Assembly (NCBI GenBank): GCA_025642065.1
Contig: JAODUP010000154.1
Coordinates: 382,501 to 446,500 of the forward strand
Origin: Paralvinella palmiformis
Lineage: Eukaryota; Annelida; Polychaeta; Terebellida; Alvinellidae
Reading direction: 5' to 3'
DNA length: 64,000 nt
Made by a program: the position numbers and the translations under genes
In this document: in pieces, positions 54,001-62,968 of the stretch
Position numbering within the stretch: the stretch's first letter is position 1
Layout of the letters: the number at the start of each line of letters is the position of its first letter
The notes under the pieces: model-generated
Database searches by the model: none
Told to the model about the DNA's origin: nothing
What the model saw: the letters and a program-made list of their open reading frames with translations, nothing else

Positions 54001-57000
54001 GGATACTGCAATTTCACATACACTACTGCAATGTCGCATACATGGAATCCCAGTTTTAAGCAGATATTCCACACGTGGTATGCGAATCCGACATAAAAAT
54101 GGAAAACATGTAAACTTACGAGCGTGATTCTATAGATCTACAGACCCAGACTTAGAACCCAAATATCAGTCCAATGATAATTTCAACTTTAGCTTCACAA
54201 AAATTAAAAAGAAACTAAAAGTAACCAAGTCTGCTGGACCATATGGCTTCGATCCATGGGTGTTGAGTCAGATCTCTCCCTCCATTAAACTGCTGTTGAG
54301 CATCATTTGCACAAAATCATATGAAGAGGGATGCCTACCAAGTGATTGGAAAAATGCCCACATCACACCTATCCACAAGAAAGGGTCAAAAGCCATTCCA
54401 GGAAATTATCACCCAGTCAGTCTTACATCAGTGAAAGGGAAAATGATTTGAGAATTCTCTAGTATTTTTTGTATAAATAATTTGTTATCATATGTTTTAA
54501 TTTTCTACAGTGAAATAAAAGAAATACTGATAACAGTCTTGCATTATCATATTCTTCATAAAGCACTAGCTCTGTCTCTGAACATATAATTCAAGTTTGT
54601 ATGATGCTAGACTATAGACTTATTGTCTACAGTAATAAACATTCTGGATCTACATATTTTCTGTATGATGTATGTGTACATTTTATTTAACTAGGATGTT
54701 AGTGGGGAGGTTTGACCACCTTACACTTCAGTGGTTTGATCTTAGTATAAATGATACAGCAATCAGCAAGTACTTTTCTACCTGTCCCTCAATGTTTAAT
54801 GTTCCTAATAAGGCACTGATCATGTGATTAGTGACCTAATTCAATGTCATAAAGGTTATTTACATAAACAAAGTGGCAGGAGGGAAAGTTCAACCACAGT
54901 ACGGGGTGGATCGACCACACATAGATGTATACATAGTATAGACTTTTGAAATGTTAACACCTAGCAAAAGTTCTAATTTTGACACGACCACTTCACATCA
55001 CAAAAAACCCAATGGCTGACTGTGACCGCTGCTAGGAAAAGGCACCAAGAGGGGTACTCCCTTTCTCGGATTTTTTTGCTACTTCTTTTTCATTTCTTTA
55101 ATGTAATCACATTACCATTTTTATAAATAAACAACTTTATCATCTGATTCATTATCTGTCAAAATACAGCTATTTGAAATGTATGTACGGCATATTTTCA
55201 GATGTTCATTACTTCCATAAATAACCATCTGCCAACAAAAATAATGTTACTAACATGTTTTTCAGGGTTTTTCCTTCTAAAGAACAACTTTTTAATAATT
55301 CACAGTTTCGTGCACTAATTCATCCAGAGGCCACAAAAATTTAGTTTTGATATGTTTAATAATAAATTCCTTGTCCACTTGTGAGGAGATTAAGAAGTTT
55401 TGTACTTGAAGACAAAAAAAAGTTATTAATGTTAACTTTAGAATTAGTCTCCCAGGTGTTATCATTATGATTGTCATAATTATGGTAATGCTAATAAATA
55501 GTAATAGTCCTTTTCATAGAGTTCGGCAATTCTTGGTAAATTGGCAAACCAATCAGGAGCTGGCTACCTTTTTGAGTCCTTTTGTAATAACTGTCAATGG
55601 GTGCGACAATTTATAGTATTTTACTCTATTCGACTTTTGCCATACTGGAATGCTATTCAATAAAATCAAATACTATTATCTGTTTTTGACAGTTTAAAAG
55701 CAGATTAGTTAGTTGTGTGACTGCAGACATAACCAAGAGTGAACTGCACTGTGGGAAAATAATGACTCCCTTTTCAGGGCAAAATCCTAAACAGGATATA
55801 CTATTCTCTGAAATAATCGTTTGGTCATAGTCCCTTTGCTTCAAATTTATGGGGCAATGTAGAAGGTATATTCAGGCTTATAATATACAATATTGAACTC
55901 ACAACTTATTTATAATTGTGGCCTAAGAAATAGGACGGACACCTAATAGTGATCTTTCAGATGAAAAAAATTGAAATACACGCAACTCATACTAAAATAT
56001 ATATTTAATTAATTTCTCACATATTTATAGGAGTCATCTGGATATTCTAGAAAGAAGAGGTTTCGCCAGATTAAGGTAAATTATTATATATTTTTATACT
56101 TTCATCACTGAAAAAAGACTGCACATGGTTATATCCAGAGCCAGTGTTTTCTGAACTAACTGAAAACAGTTCAGCTGAATTCTTGTCACCGGGGTCAAAA
56201 GCTATCCAGCCTCTTATTGGCTAATATTTCGGGAATCTTCGGAATGAAAAGTACCATTGGTGACATAAATTCATGAGATTTTTCTGATTAAAATGTGTGT
56301 AACTTTCTTTACATGTTACCTATTGACACAATTCAAACGGTATATGGTTATACAAACTGAGCTCTTTATGTTTGTAAAATTTTCTTTATCAAACTACCAA
56401 ATGTTAATTTTTTATGAAAGCGCCTACACTTTGACGCTAATTGTTTTTGGTGGTGTATAAACTGTATTGTTGTAAATTGAAATTGTTTCACTGTAAACAT
56501 TTATTCAGTTATATGTTCAGGCTAAAACTATTAAGTGTAATAAATAAAGAATAGTGTTCTAATGTTGTGGTCGATTATCCCTGCCTGGTCGAACTTCTCC
56601 CCTAAAACAGTAAAAGGCTAAAGCCTAAACCAAAAATTAATATTACTCACTATCCCAAAAAAATGGTTACAGAATTCAGTGCAACATTCAATATATATCC
56701 TATGGCTATGACTACATCTAGTATGAGTATGGCTATGTGATTATGTCCTACGAGTATGGCCTATGGTTATGGGTACGATACTCGATACTAGATCTACGAT
56801 AGTCGATATGAAATGAATACTGAATATTACACAATATTGTAACGCACATCAGACACAAGATATTTAAATACATAACCCGCTACATTCTGACATAAAAGAT
56901 GTCATACCTTCACACTTTGTATCTGCACATAATCGTTTGTTTGAAATTTCACTGTCTTCTGAAAATACCAAACATATTAAGCAGCAGACGAGAATTATCA

Positions 57001-57019
57001 GCCATCTGGCCGCCATCAT
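16990..57019 (-). CDS. MIA3: TANGO1/MIA3, ER export factor (32 exons)
   Basis: Transmembrane cargo receptor at ER exit sites that links bulky luminal cargo to COPII. Exons in transcript order: 56908-57019, 50458-50591, 48979-49080, 48853-48900, 47792-47975, 45166-45203, 44903-44969, 44545-44646, 38210-40732, 35648-36978, 35366-35488, 35215-35239, 34039-34127, 33735-33923, 33478-33549, 33246-33350, 32609-32640, 31984-32074, 31488-31520, 29030-29138, 28136-28188, 27700-27790, 27458-27596, 27174-27275, 26960-27020, 26559-26594, 25246-25313, 22986-23047, 22639-22819, 19275-19564, 18944-19150, 16990-17060. All junctions are GT/AG, every phase fits, and the sum is 6870 nt (2289 aa). Order: signal peptide, MIA-SH3 (about 25-102), acidic, Gln/Pro-rich (about 265-1100), acidic, membrane segments (about 1519-1586), coiled coils (about 1589-2040), Pro-rich tail. 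The motif IATHEKRAHENW is diagnostic of the TANGO1/cTAGE5 family; the SH3 domain marks it as full-length TANGO1. The human protein is about 1900 aa. Confidence 0.95.
17521..17590 (+). mobile_element. tRNA-like SINE head
   Basis: TAATTCAGTAGTTAGAGCAC is followed about 30 bp later by a B-box-like GGTTTGCACCT (17573-17583). It lies between two TA microsatellites in the last TANGO1 intron. Confidence 0.5.
20080..20430 (+). pseudogene. Relic of a coding sequence (weak P2X7-like/NBD motif)
   Basis: On the strand opposite TANGO1, inside an intron, the sequence is less AT-rich and reads ILRDIKPYNFEPLAKEV, a stretch including VDPEQPPVLPKPGSGRQALD, and a further 60 codons to 20425. An early stop (20101) interrupts it after MSDSN. 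The PYxFEP motif recalls the P2X7-like intracellular domain often duplicated in invertebrate genomes, but the cysteine-rich part is not recognisable. A fossil of a transposon-carried gene or a retrocopy is likely. Confidence 0.3.
20634..20710 (+). repeat. Dispersed repeat shared with 51463-51540
   Basis: About 75 bp closely matches 51463-51540 in the same orientation (shared cores ATTGATTTTAATAAT and GACCTTT/AACCTTT). The second copy lies just upstream of the LINE relic in TANGO1 intron 1, so this may be a fragment of the same element family. Confidence 0.6.
21256..22053 (+). mobile_element. TIR DNA transposon, non-autonomous (~0.8 kb)
   Basis: Ends are 27-bp inverted repeats with one mismatch (left begins TACCGTAGGTCCCAGCCATT; right end is its reverse complement), including flanking TA dinucleotides that look like a Tc1/mariner/pogo-type TA target duplication. 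The interior has no open transposase frame. It sits in the TANGO1 intron between exons 22639-22819 and 19275-19564. Confidence 0.8.
22500..22560 (-). mobile_element. tRNA-like SINE head
   Basis: The minus strand reads AGATAGTGCAATTGGTTGAA and a good B-box, GGTTTGACTCC (22507-22517). It is not a functional tRNA: no acceptor pairing is evident. Confidence 0.5.
22850..22914. repeat. Compound (CA)n(TA)n microsatellite near a TANGO1 acceptor
   Basis: About 15 CA units then about 16 TA units. In transcript sense it is (UA)n(UG)n starting about 95 nt and ending about 30 nt before the acceptor of exon 22639-22819. Confidence 0.9.
24225..24966 (-). mobile_element. LINE 3' end: RT C-terminal fragment, 3'UTR and tail
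   Basis: On the minus strand, 24966-24690 encodes a typical C-terminus of a CR1/L2/Jockey-type ORF2 protein (PRVKTRAGTCAFSVAVLTVW, NSFPEHIKSSNTFF). It is followed by a 3' tail with CCTTTGAAT...TTAAATATACATT and (TTA)n ending about 24225. The same tail is at 12583-12649. A MITE (24351-24604) is nested between the coding part and the tail. This is a truncated, dead insertion in a TANGO1 intron. Confidence 0.75.
24351..24604 (-). mobile_element. 254-bp MITE nested in the LINE 3' region
   Basis: Perfect 10-bp terminal inverted repeats AGGGTACCCA / TGGGTACCCT. The interior is built from repeated TTCCCTGTATTTTCCCTG-like words. A similar word set at about 25970-26030 may be half of a related copy. 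Confidence 0.7.
25246..34127 (-). CDS. MIA3: TANGO1 exons 13-27: cytosolic coiled coils
   Basis: Fifteen small exons encode long heptad-rich helices. Examples are DIADVIHKLDLVSAEKDELR, EVEELRRNLVMSRDEAAAVR, EEKRTLSEKLSIETESRTEV, AAQLAKEVCHQAEKKEQEAT, KELGEQQARQKDKLVQLES and IATHEKRAHENW. The last three are near-identical in theme to the second coiled coil of TANGO1/cTAGE5, which binds cTAGE5 and recruits ERGIC membranes through the TEER region in vertebrates. Many introns here are phase 0, so exon skipping could give isoforms. Confidence 0.9.
26661..26827 (-). mobile_element. Small palindromic MITE
   Basis: Inverted ends TATTAAGTTGGCAAATT (26661-26677) and AATTCGCCAACTTAATA (26811-26827), with one mismatch over 17 bp, and internal 'ttggcaaat' words. 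It lies in the intron just upstream (transcript sense) of the exon encoding IATHEKRAHENW. Confidence 0.65.
28755..28850 (-). mobile_element. tRNA-like SINE head
   Basis: The minus strand reads TTAATTGGTATCATGATTAG followed by a B-box, GGTTTACTTCC (28782-28792). In the TANGO1 intron 28189-29029. Confidence 0.5.
29608..29906. mobile_element. hAT-like MITE (~299 bp)
   Basis: Ends CAGGGTTCATACAC and (reverse complement) CAGGGTTGGCACAGG, with TAACT on both flanks. The interior is built of repeated TTCCAGGACTTTCCAGG words. The CAGGGTT terminus is typical of hAT non-autonomous elements. No coding capacity. In the TANGO1 intron 29139-31487. Confidence 0.65.
30799..30830. repeat. (TA)16 microsatellite
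   Basis: Pure TA run in a TANGO1 intron. Comparable TA runs are at 15402-15427, 17471-17495, 17605-17628, 29515-29540, 42771-42801, 43400-43424 and 47996-48027. Confidence 0.9.
34214..34239. repeat. (CA)13 microsatellite
   Basis: A pure CA run just upstream (transcript sense) of the acceptor of TANGO1 exon 34039-34127. Imperfect CA/TG-rich tracts also lie at 31050-31130, 32486-32562 and 57320-57357. Confidence 0.85.
35366..35488 (-). CDS. MIA3: TANGO1 exon 11: transmembrane helix
   Basis: A 41-codon exon. After PESVHALLSHEPLGLEPHRA it encodes the helix LISLVFSIAMLTLITVLQC, the transmembrane span that puts the SH3 side in the ER lumen and the coiled coils in the cytosol. The phrase LLSHEPLGLEP fits the family pattern of a Pro-containing segment just before the helix. 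A 25-nt exon (35215-35239, GHPTKKKL) gives the positively charged cytosolic stop-transfer. Confidence 0.88.
35648..36978 (-). CDS. MIA3: TANGO1 exon 10: acidic luminal region and first hydrophobic segment
   Basis: A 1331-nt exon encoding 443 residues, starting with strongly acidic repeats (SDENEEDTSDENEEDDQNEE) that contain a perfect 24-nt tandem duplication at 36869-36916. It ends in a moderately hydrophobic stretch, ISSVVSSFIQTTDYIISFFD then PLLKIIVGV, matching the intramembrane hairpin described just before the transmembrane helix of TANGO1. It is preceded by TTTTCAG and followed by GTGAGTA. Several antisense reading frames here are shadows of its acidic codons. Confidence 0.9.
37119..37267. 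mobile_element. ~149-bp palindromic MITE
   Basis: Left arm ATGTTACAGTTAATCT and right arm AGATTAACTGTAACAT are perfect inverted repeats (16 bp) and extend imperfectly through ...AATCAGGTAATA / TATTACCTGATT. The interior repeats TTTCAGGTAATA. It should fold into a strong hairpin in the transcript of TANGO1 intron 9. Confidence 0.75.
37420..37500 (-). mobile_element. tRNA-like SINE head
   Basis: The minus strand carries GCAGCATTAGACTGGAG and a near-consensus B-box, GGTTTGATTCC (37432-37442). In TANGO1 intron 9, about 150 bp from the palindromic MITE. Confidence 0.55.
38210..40732 (-). CDS. MIA3: TANGO1 exon 9: giant Gln/Pro-rich luminal exon
   Basis: A single 2523-nt exon giving about 841 residues, dominated by degenerate units of roughly 10-14 aa built on the theme N-V/I/M-P-Q-Q-P/S. 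A perfect 24-nt tandem duplication (QQPGPNVA twice) lies at 39607-39654. The first about 130 residues (ELNDLLKAAYARKESDSEDD onward) and last about 60 are ordinary disordered sequence. The acceptor is TTTTAG at 40733-40735 and the donor GTGAGC at 38209. The region lies in the ER lumen between the SH3 domain and membrane. No folded domain is recognisable; it may act as a flexible spacer or be a target of O-glycosylation (inference). Confidence 0.9.
41301..42306 (-). mobile_element. TIR DNA transposon, copy 1 (~1.0 kb)
   Basis: Ends TACCATATATACTCGTGTAT and (reverse complement of the right end) TACCGTATATACTCAATTAT, flanked by TA. The interior is about 90% identical by eye, in reverse orientation, to 45600-46884 (for example GTCAGACTGTCACTGGTACC in both). 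Only broken frames are seen, so it is non-autonomous or decayed. It lies in TANGO1 intron 8. Confidence 0.8.
42366..43560. repeat. Composite CAATTCCAATT-rich repeat with internal direct duplication
   Basis: Begins CAGACATGGGGTCAATTCCA and ends in degenerate CAATTCCAATTCC words. Inside it, 42621-42801 and 43258-43424 are direct repeats (CCTAAATAGCAATATCTCTA, ATTGGTTAAATGC, CAGTCAGTGTGCATAT, then a TA run in both). A GACATGGGGTCAATTTC remnant also occurs at 1318-1334. Confidence 0.65.
44545..48900 (-). CDS. MIA3: TANGO1 exons 4-8: acidic luminal linker
   Basis: Small exons 48853-48900, 47792-47975, 45166-45203, 44903-44969 and 44545-44646 encode an Asp/Glu-rich linker after the SH3 domain (for example TDLDDDDDTTTDKPDDDDED), then a short basic helical stretch in exon 8 (EERRRIAKQEQLNQLRNN). 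Exons 6-8 together are 207 nt, a multiple of three, so they could be skipped as a block without frameshift. They lie between two inverted copies of a transposon. Confidence 0.88.
45600..46884 (+). mobile_element. TIR DNA transposon, copy 2, inverted relative to copy 1 (~1.3 kb)
   Basis: The terminal sequence at 46884, reverse-complemented, reads TACTGTATATACTAGTGTAT. The body matches copy 1 in inverse orientation. It has about 350 bp of internal sequence (about 46280-46670) missing from copy 1, and its 45600 end lacks the last about 65 bp. It lies in TANGO1 intron 5. Confidence 0.8.
48979..50591 (-). CDS. MIA3: TANGO1 exons 2-3: MIA-type luminal SH3 domain
   Basis: Exons 50458-50591 and 48979-49080 encode the body of the SH3-like domain that binds cargo (in vertebrates, via HSP47 on collagens). 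Visible hallmarks are ACRAVQRH, a VFSEGDEILVKSK strand, DLWGGE (the W-G of the MIA family) and HGYFPKYLVQE (the G-x-FP-K motif). Cysteines at ADTKCE and SACRAV are placed for the conserved disulfide. The domain has its expected length. Confidence 0.93.
49081..50457 (-). other. TANGO1 intron 2, no further feature
   Basis: AT-rich intron between the two SH3 exons. Minus-strand open frames at 50103-50436 have no recognisable product and no supporting splice sites. Confidence 0.5.
52770..54455 (+). mobile_element. Non-LTR retrotransposon relic (APE endonuclease and RT fragments), interrupted
   Basis: Sense on the + strand, antisense to TANGO1 within its intron 1. At 52774-53064 the ORF reads the late APE-endonuclease region (FNHPEINWESDTTEKS, DAIRDAYLYQHVTQPTSNR). 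Across 53065-53390 frameshifted pieces continue (FNYNKGDYATINDILRL, KYIPKSWMTKEVTAGPEK). At 54180-54451 comes the start of the reverse transcriptase (KKLKVTKSAGPYGFDPWVLS, WKNAHITPIHKKGSKAIPGN YHPVSLTS, missing a conserved Arg of the usual YRPISLTS). Between about 53390 and 54135 lies unrelated inserted sequence. It is dead: frameshifts, stops and no YADD region. CR1/Jockey-like clade by resemblance. Confidence 0.8.
53390..54135. mobile_element. Insert splitting the LINE relic
   Basis: Non-coding. It contains a near-perfect inverted repeat (TCAGACGGTTGAATC at 53881-53895 and GATTCAACCGTCCGA at 53923-53937) and two direct copies of an ATTCCA...TATGC...AATCCG...AATGGAAAACATGTAA block (about 53735-53800 and about 54068-54117). 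It looks like a separate small transposon inserted in the LINE. Confidence 0.45.
55515..55975 (+). repeat. Second copy of the LINE-upstream segment
   Basis: Blocks 55515-55720 and 55860-55975 resemble 51595-51790 and 52725-52840 (ACAATATTGATCTCTCAGA versus CTAATAGTGATCTTTCAGA; CAAATACTAGTATCTGTTTT versus CAAATACTATTATCTGTTTT). This is consistent with a shorter, internally deleted copy of the same LINE family. Confidence 0.55.
56908..57019 (-). CDS. MIA3: TANGO1 exon 1: start, signal peptide, first SH3 residues
   Basis: Two adjacent ATGs (57019 and 57016) start a typical signal peptide, MMAARWLIILVCCLICLVFS, with cleavage likely after it. The second ATG has the better Kozak context (A at -3, G at +4). 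An upstream in-frame ATG at 57070 would add 17 polar residues before the hydrophobic core and is less likely. The exon ends in KRLCADTKCE, the conserved first strand and cysteines of the MIA SH3 fold, then a GTATGA donor at 56907. Confidence 0.85.
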
Positions 57020-57319
57020 CACCAAAATACACGTCACGCGTGAAGATGCGCCATCTATCGAATGTATCATTGTATGATTAAGGTTTACTTTTAGATCTCA
57101 TCAAAATAATGTTATGTACAATCTTTATTTATACCCACACTGGATAAATGAAACTAGTTGTACTGGCTTTCACATTTTGGTCATTAGATCTATGTCATAA
57201 AACAATTAAGTGTAAAAATTTTAATTAAAATTTCTGTAATAGACCGTCTACTGGCTAAACGTCTGAAATGGATGGCTTTTACTAAAGAATGGGAGCACGC
57301 TATTTTCAATACAAAAATT

Positions 57320-57700
57320 GTGTGTGTATGTGTGTGTGTGCGTGCGTGCGCGCGCGTTTATAAACAAAAATAGTATGCCTTCATTGACTTTAAAAGATAC
57401 TAGAGTCTAGATATCGCAGACCTAACAATCTGGTGGCGCCACCTCGGGAATATGATCCTAAAACCAAAGGTACAAGGATCTGTCGTGGGTTTGTGAATGA
57501 TGGCTAAAACTACTGGTAATGTGGCCGGTCGAATCAGCTGTTTGGATGTCTTGTCCTTTTCTTGGGTCAAATTAATTTTGTTGCTTTTTGCACAAGGCTG
57601 GGCTATTTGCACCGGACAACTACGCCAAATGATGCCAAGAACTTGATTGTAGGTATTGCCATGCATTGCCGCTCGATGTCAATTAGCCAAATGGACGCAT
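57320..57700. promoter_or_regulatory. Candidate TANGO1 promoter region
   Basis: Within 700 bp upstream of the TANGO1 start codons lies the gap's least AT-rich stretch, with a TG/CG repeat and a GGCGCC site (57434-57439). No TATA box is convincing. This is inferred from position and composition only. Confidence 0.25.
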
Positions 57701-60418
57701 TTTGTAATTAAAATTGTATTTTTTATGCTGTTGCAAAAACAAACCGGCGCTGTTTTAGTTGTATATCAATCTTCTCTCTGTAGAAACTGGGTTAGTGACA
57801 TCCAGGGTTGTCATCAAGTGGTTTTGGTGTACGACATAATGACAAATAATACTACCCCCGACGAAACAGTACCATTGTTATTCAGCATTGACCTGATTGG
57901 TTTTTTTGCATGCTATTGTAGATTGATTAACATAATAGATTCCAGTAGCCAGTCTATTAGTCACACCTGTTGGTTTGAAATTAAAGTTCAATGATTTCAT
58001 AATGCATCGGCAGCTGAAGTTAACTAACAACAAGGGCATGGACATAACAACAAGATGTGCTATGTTTGTGCATGTGGGGGAGGATTTACAGGCTGAGAGG
58101 TGATATATATATCACAAGTAGTACACTGTACAGGTCTTTAAATTGTTGATGGTATCATACAGAATAGGATTAGATCAAATGCTAAATTTAATTTCTACTG
58201 TTAAAACTTTTTTTTAAAAAGGATTTTGTAAATTCATCATGATTTCATTTAGTATTTGCTTTTTTCCCTTTAAACAAATCCAAATGTACATCAGTCCATG
58301 CATATTTGCATAAATTTAAGTATATTGACCTGTGCTATCAAGTGTTTCATTTGCCAGTAAAAGGTTATGTCCTGTTCATCTAATTTCTCTCAGAGGTATC
58401 ACTTCATCCAGGTGTGAATAGTATGAACACTAAACCAGGCAGTCACTCACTAACTCCCTATACCGATAAATGAAGTGCATACACTATTTATAGCATCAGC
58501 AGCGTTTATATCATGTTTGGTCTTAAAGACTCTATGATGCAAGCTATTATTAAGTAAATGCTTTGATTGCAGTATGTTACAGTTATTTTTGTCATGGATG
58601 AATGCTCACCAAAGTAAATTTAGTTATGAAGTTAATGTTAAAGAAAGACATTGTTGCTGCAGACAATTGCATCTAGACAGAGGTAAGAAACAGTTTACTC
58701 AATTTTCATCATTTATTTGATGATCAAAACGTTTTTATTTTTAGCAGTTTAGATTATGTGAAAGCAACAACTTGAAATGTTTATTTCTTATGAGTACGCT
58801 GAAATATCAGTCTGTTGGTTTAAATATACAAGAAGTTCACAACGTGATTTTGCTTTATGTTTAATTATCAAAACAATCCAACTAGAATGATTATTCCACT
58901 ATAGCCTAGGTATACCAAATAGGGCTATGGTCATCTAAATGATGGACAGATGCCAAGTTGAGATAGTGTGTGATTTTTATAACACACTTCTTGCTAACTT
59001 AAAAAAGAGCATAGATTTGTCAACAGATAACAAACAATTATTCCTTTATAAGTATTTGTGCAAGTTTTGTGTTTGTTCAGAGTCTAATGTATAATAGATG
59101 TAAATGTTCTGTGTCATCCAGGGTGTGACATTATCATTCGGTTACTGTGCACAATCTGATTATACCTTTCTGTTAATAGGTTTAGTTGGCTGACTGATTG
59201 AAGTTTATACAAAATACTTTAACTTAATCATTCATACTCTCTTAATCTACCATATTATGTTTTGGCAACGAAACTTTTGAAATATTTTACAGCAGATATA
59301 AAATGCATGCATTGTTGGTTTTTATAAAAGTTTTATATATTCAAAGTATTAGATGCACATTTTATTCTACCAATTTTTGTAAACTCTAAATAATACCATT
59401 ATCCTATTTCATGCCACATTAACTGGCGATTTTGGTCTGTTAATTAGCTTTTAATTTAATTCAAATGAATATTCATACATTATACAGTGGTTAAAGATGT
59501 TCCGTTGCAGCTATGATGGTGTTGTCATCTGTGAATAGATGTGAACCATGCGCATGCTGAATAATATTATTAAAGATTTTTTAGATACATCATAAACTCT
59601 CTGTTTACACTTTGTGGCATTGGCTCAAGTGTTAAATGGATGTTTAACTCTATTTTGGTAGTCAGAGACGTATGTTAGTAGTTTGTTCTTCTTCGTTTAT
59701 ATCTGTAGTACATTTTGGTCCTGTTTGATGAAATTTGTTAATTATTGTTACCTGACCAGGAACCATCTTTTTTTAATGTTATTTAACTGTCTGCTTCCAT
59801 TAGTAGTCATCTGATGTTAACCATTCTGTTAACGGATTGTTTTTTGTTTGTTTGTTACTGTTTATATATTTGCGAGATGATTGATGGATGGATGAATGTG
59901 TTCAGCAACTCGGGATTTGTTTGTTAATGTATTCCACTGGCAAGTGGAATAATACTACATTGCACTATTTAGAAGTATTTGAAACATTTTGTGTGTGTGT
60001 ATCCATATGTGTGTTTATGCTTAAGCCATGAAAGGTGTTTAAACAGCAGTCTGATTCATTTTTCATTTTAGTAAGAAATGATTTGTTAACTTCCAGGAAA
60101 TATTTCTTCCATCATACAACAGTAGATCACTAGATGATGTTTTGATTAGGAGCATTAATGTTTTAAAGATATATTTTATGCCAAGTTGTTTCTCACTGGA
60201 ATATCACTTCACAGAGTTACAGTAGTATGACAGCACTGTATCAAGTTGAACTCATGGCATAGGCGTGCATGATGCATTTTGGCCTTTGACTGGGATATCA
60301 GAATCATTTTTAAATAATCCACCCTGTTTTATTGAATTCTTTGGATTTAGTTTAATCTAGGTTTGCTGATTGTTTAAATTGTGGATTTATATAATTAGCT
60401 GACATGGTTGCTGTTTAG

Positions 60419-60479
60419 GTGGAGATTGCGGTGACAAAGTCCTCAGCCATCGAGTCATCAAGCAGCATTTTAATTAGAG
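60419..60479 (+). other. Possible upstream 5'UTR exon of the transporter gene
   Basis: A TTTAG acceptor and GAG|GTGATG donor bound 61 nt of unusually balanced composition in the AT-rich gap before the transporter gene. It could splice to the acceptor at 62969 as a leader exon. There is no other support. Confidence 0.2.
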
Positions 60480-62968
60480 GTGATGTTAACTAACACAGGT
60501 GCAAGTGCTCAATCCACTGTTCATGTTGTTTTCAGTCACAGTTGATACATCTTGTATATTAATGTTAGACAAGATGTGCAATCACTATGTTATTATTTTC
60601 CAAAACAAAAATGTCATTGGTCCTGAATTACTAAGTGATGATCATATGTGGCATAAAACATATTTGGAGTGTTCTAGTTATAATTCTATATCCCCCTCCC
60701 CCAATACAGAATGTGCATTTGCAGTATATTTATCTTAAGTGTTGTTTATGTTGGCTGTGTCACTGAGAGGTACATATCAAACTATTCTGCTCATAAACTG
60801 AGAGTAAGCCATAAGGAAATTACGCTATTGCCCTTTGAGTAGTTTGTAATGATTCTGTTGATATCCGCATGCTGCACATGTGAGTATATAATTCTCAGTG
60901 ACTAAGCATTGTAGATAAAAACATGAAGACTTTTGTTTACTGTTGAGTAGGTGTCATGATGTGCTGTTTATTTTGCATGTTAATTGAGAAATCTGGAGGA
61001 AAACTAGGAAGCATTGGGGAACTGAACACAAGCAAGACTTACTTGCTTTCTCCAGGATAAATTATATGCAATAGGTTACTTAATTTGCTGTGCCACAAAT
61101 GACGTGTGCTTCAGTAGTAGATGGTTTGAGTGGTTGGCCAGAGTTAACCCTTTCCAGCCTGCACGTGGCTTGTCTTTTATAATTATTAATGCATGCATCA
61201 AATTCACCATAAATTGGTAAATGGTATTAAGTCATGTTTTACATTTATAGGTTTTCCGTGGGTGGCTTTTTGTATTTTGAATACAGTACCATTGCTGTGA
61301 CATTGGTCAGGCCGCTATCATAATGTTCTTGTGCTAAGTTTTATTAAAAGTGCTTGATTTTACAGTGCTAACTAAAGAAAATAACCTCTGCCGCTCCTTT
61401 TTAGACAAAACATGTCAGAGAAAATTGGGCAGGATTCTTAGTTCATTATACATATCCACCACTTCAGAACATGACCATGGCAGGTGTTAGTAGTGCTCTC
61501 TGTCATTCGTGTGTATACATCTATGAATCCTTATGTGCACACACACACACATCAGTACATGCATATACATACATGCATGCATTCACACATCTGTAGATGT
61601 TCTGGTTGCATATTGTTCAGCCTATTATATAACTGTGTCAACATGAGGTCATTATCTCTACAATATATGACACAGGCTAGATGATATCATCAGATGAAGT
61701 GCACTTATTTCCAGATGTGTTTATGACTATAAAAAGATCACTTGTGATACACAACTTGTTCAATTTACAGTTTATTATAGAGCTGTTGGTGTTTAGTTGG
61801 ATGTGTGGGGGGGATTGTGTCTGGTGTAGGGTACTGTTTCTTGGTTATTTTTGGCTACAACTCATCTCCGTCGTCATTGTTATTGTACTGCTTGTGTACT
61901 AGTTTCTGGACACTCGTATCTGTTTGATAATACATGTTTGACTAAAATTCTGGTTAGTTCATGCAACCTGTATAACTTCCTTTCATTACAAAATTTTGGA
62001 CTTTTATTAATGCGGCCTAACACAACAGAGCAATGTTTGCCAAGTAGTTGAAACAGAATTATAACATATTATGTCTGTACAGTTGGTTTGGGCAGCCATT
62101 CCTGAGTAATCTAATGGTGATTTTTGGAGATTTTGCTCGATGTTAATTTGTTTCATTGCTTTTATATGTTTTTTCTAGTTTACTCAAAGAAGCTGATTCC
62201 TAACTAATGGATAATTCACTTGACATATACAACTTGTCTAATTATCTCCAATGCCAAGTAGAAACTGTGCCAATGGTTCAAGAGAGACCCTTTCTTTAAA
62301 AGCATGCAACTGGCCCGAATTTTAGCAGATTCACTCATTGTCTTTGATTACTGGTATATTGCACATTGCAATACATACCTCACTGAAGTCCGATGAATTA
62401 TACATCCATTTAATTTCATCTATTTTCTCCAACCGAGGAATACATCCTGAAATACCCTGCTAAATGAAGAATGGTGTGAATGCATCTAATACATGCATTC
62501 TTAGTAATCCTTTAGTCATGCTTAGTTGAGTTGTCAAGTAAACACCAAAATCAAGCTATTTCTTCACAGACTATGTAATAATGATAATCAGTGTTCATAT
62601 GTCAATCTGGTTATGTAGGGTTTTTTCTAGAGATGGAAAGAAGATACTGTATTAATTCTCTCTTCATATGGAGTGTTCCAGGTTCATTTTAGCAGATCTT
62701 CTCCCTATCTATATCGCAAGAGAACCATAAGTGGCCAGATTGAATCAGTTACGTAATGTTGAATGGTTATCTCATTTGGCCAACTGTTAGTGTTACAGTG
62801 AACTGGATTAGTTAACTCTGACCTTGCACTTAACTGAATGAAAACTTGAACCTGTTACCTAGATCTAAAAGAGCCTGGTTGTGGTGCATTCATTGGTTGC
62901 GTAGCCATGTAGGTAGGATGATTTTGGTTTATTGGCTTCAGTGATACTATTTGTTTTACCCATTTCAG

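Larger units (their letters stand above)
57020..62968. other. Head-to-head intergenic region between TANGO1 and the transporter
   Basis: Should contain both promoters. The stretch 57330-57700 is the least AT-rich part and holds a (TG)n-(CG)n run at 57320-57357. Open frames here (57400-57666 minus, 57656-57994 plus) resemble no family I know and lack splice or codon support. From 58000 to 60400 and 60800 to 62900 I see only AT-rich sequence with short CA/TG repeats. Confidence 0.45.

Noticed and set aside
56031..56075. 45-nt in-frame AG/GT-bounded segment on the plus strand
   Set aside because: It is on the strand opposite TANGO1, has no partner exons and lies next to a LINE fragment, so it is probably chance.
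57400..57666. 88-codon minus-strand open frame near the TANGO1 promoter
   Set aside because: Unrecognised; lies in the presumed promoter or leader region. It could be a leader exon, but coding status is unsupported.
57656..57994. 112-codon plus-strand open frame upstream of the transporter
   Set aside because: No family resemblance, no Kozak or splice support, composition like surrounding intergenic DNA.
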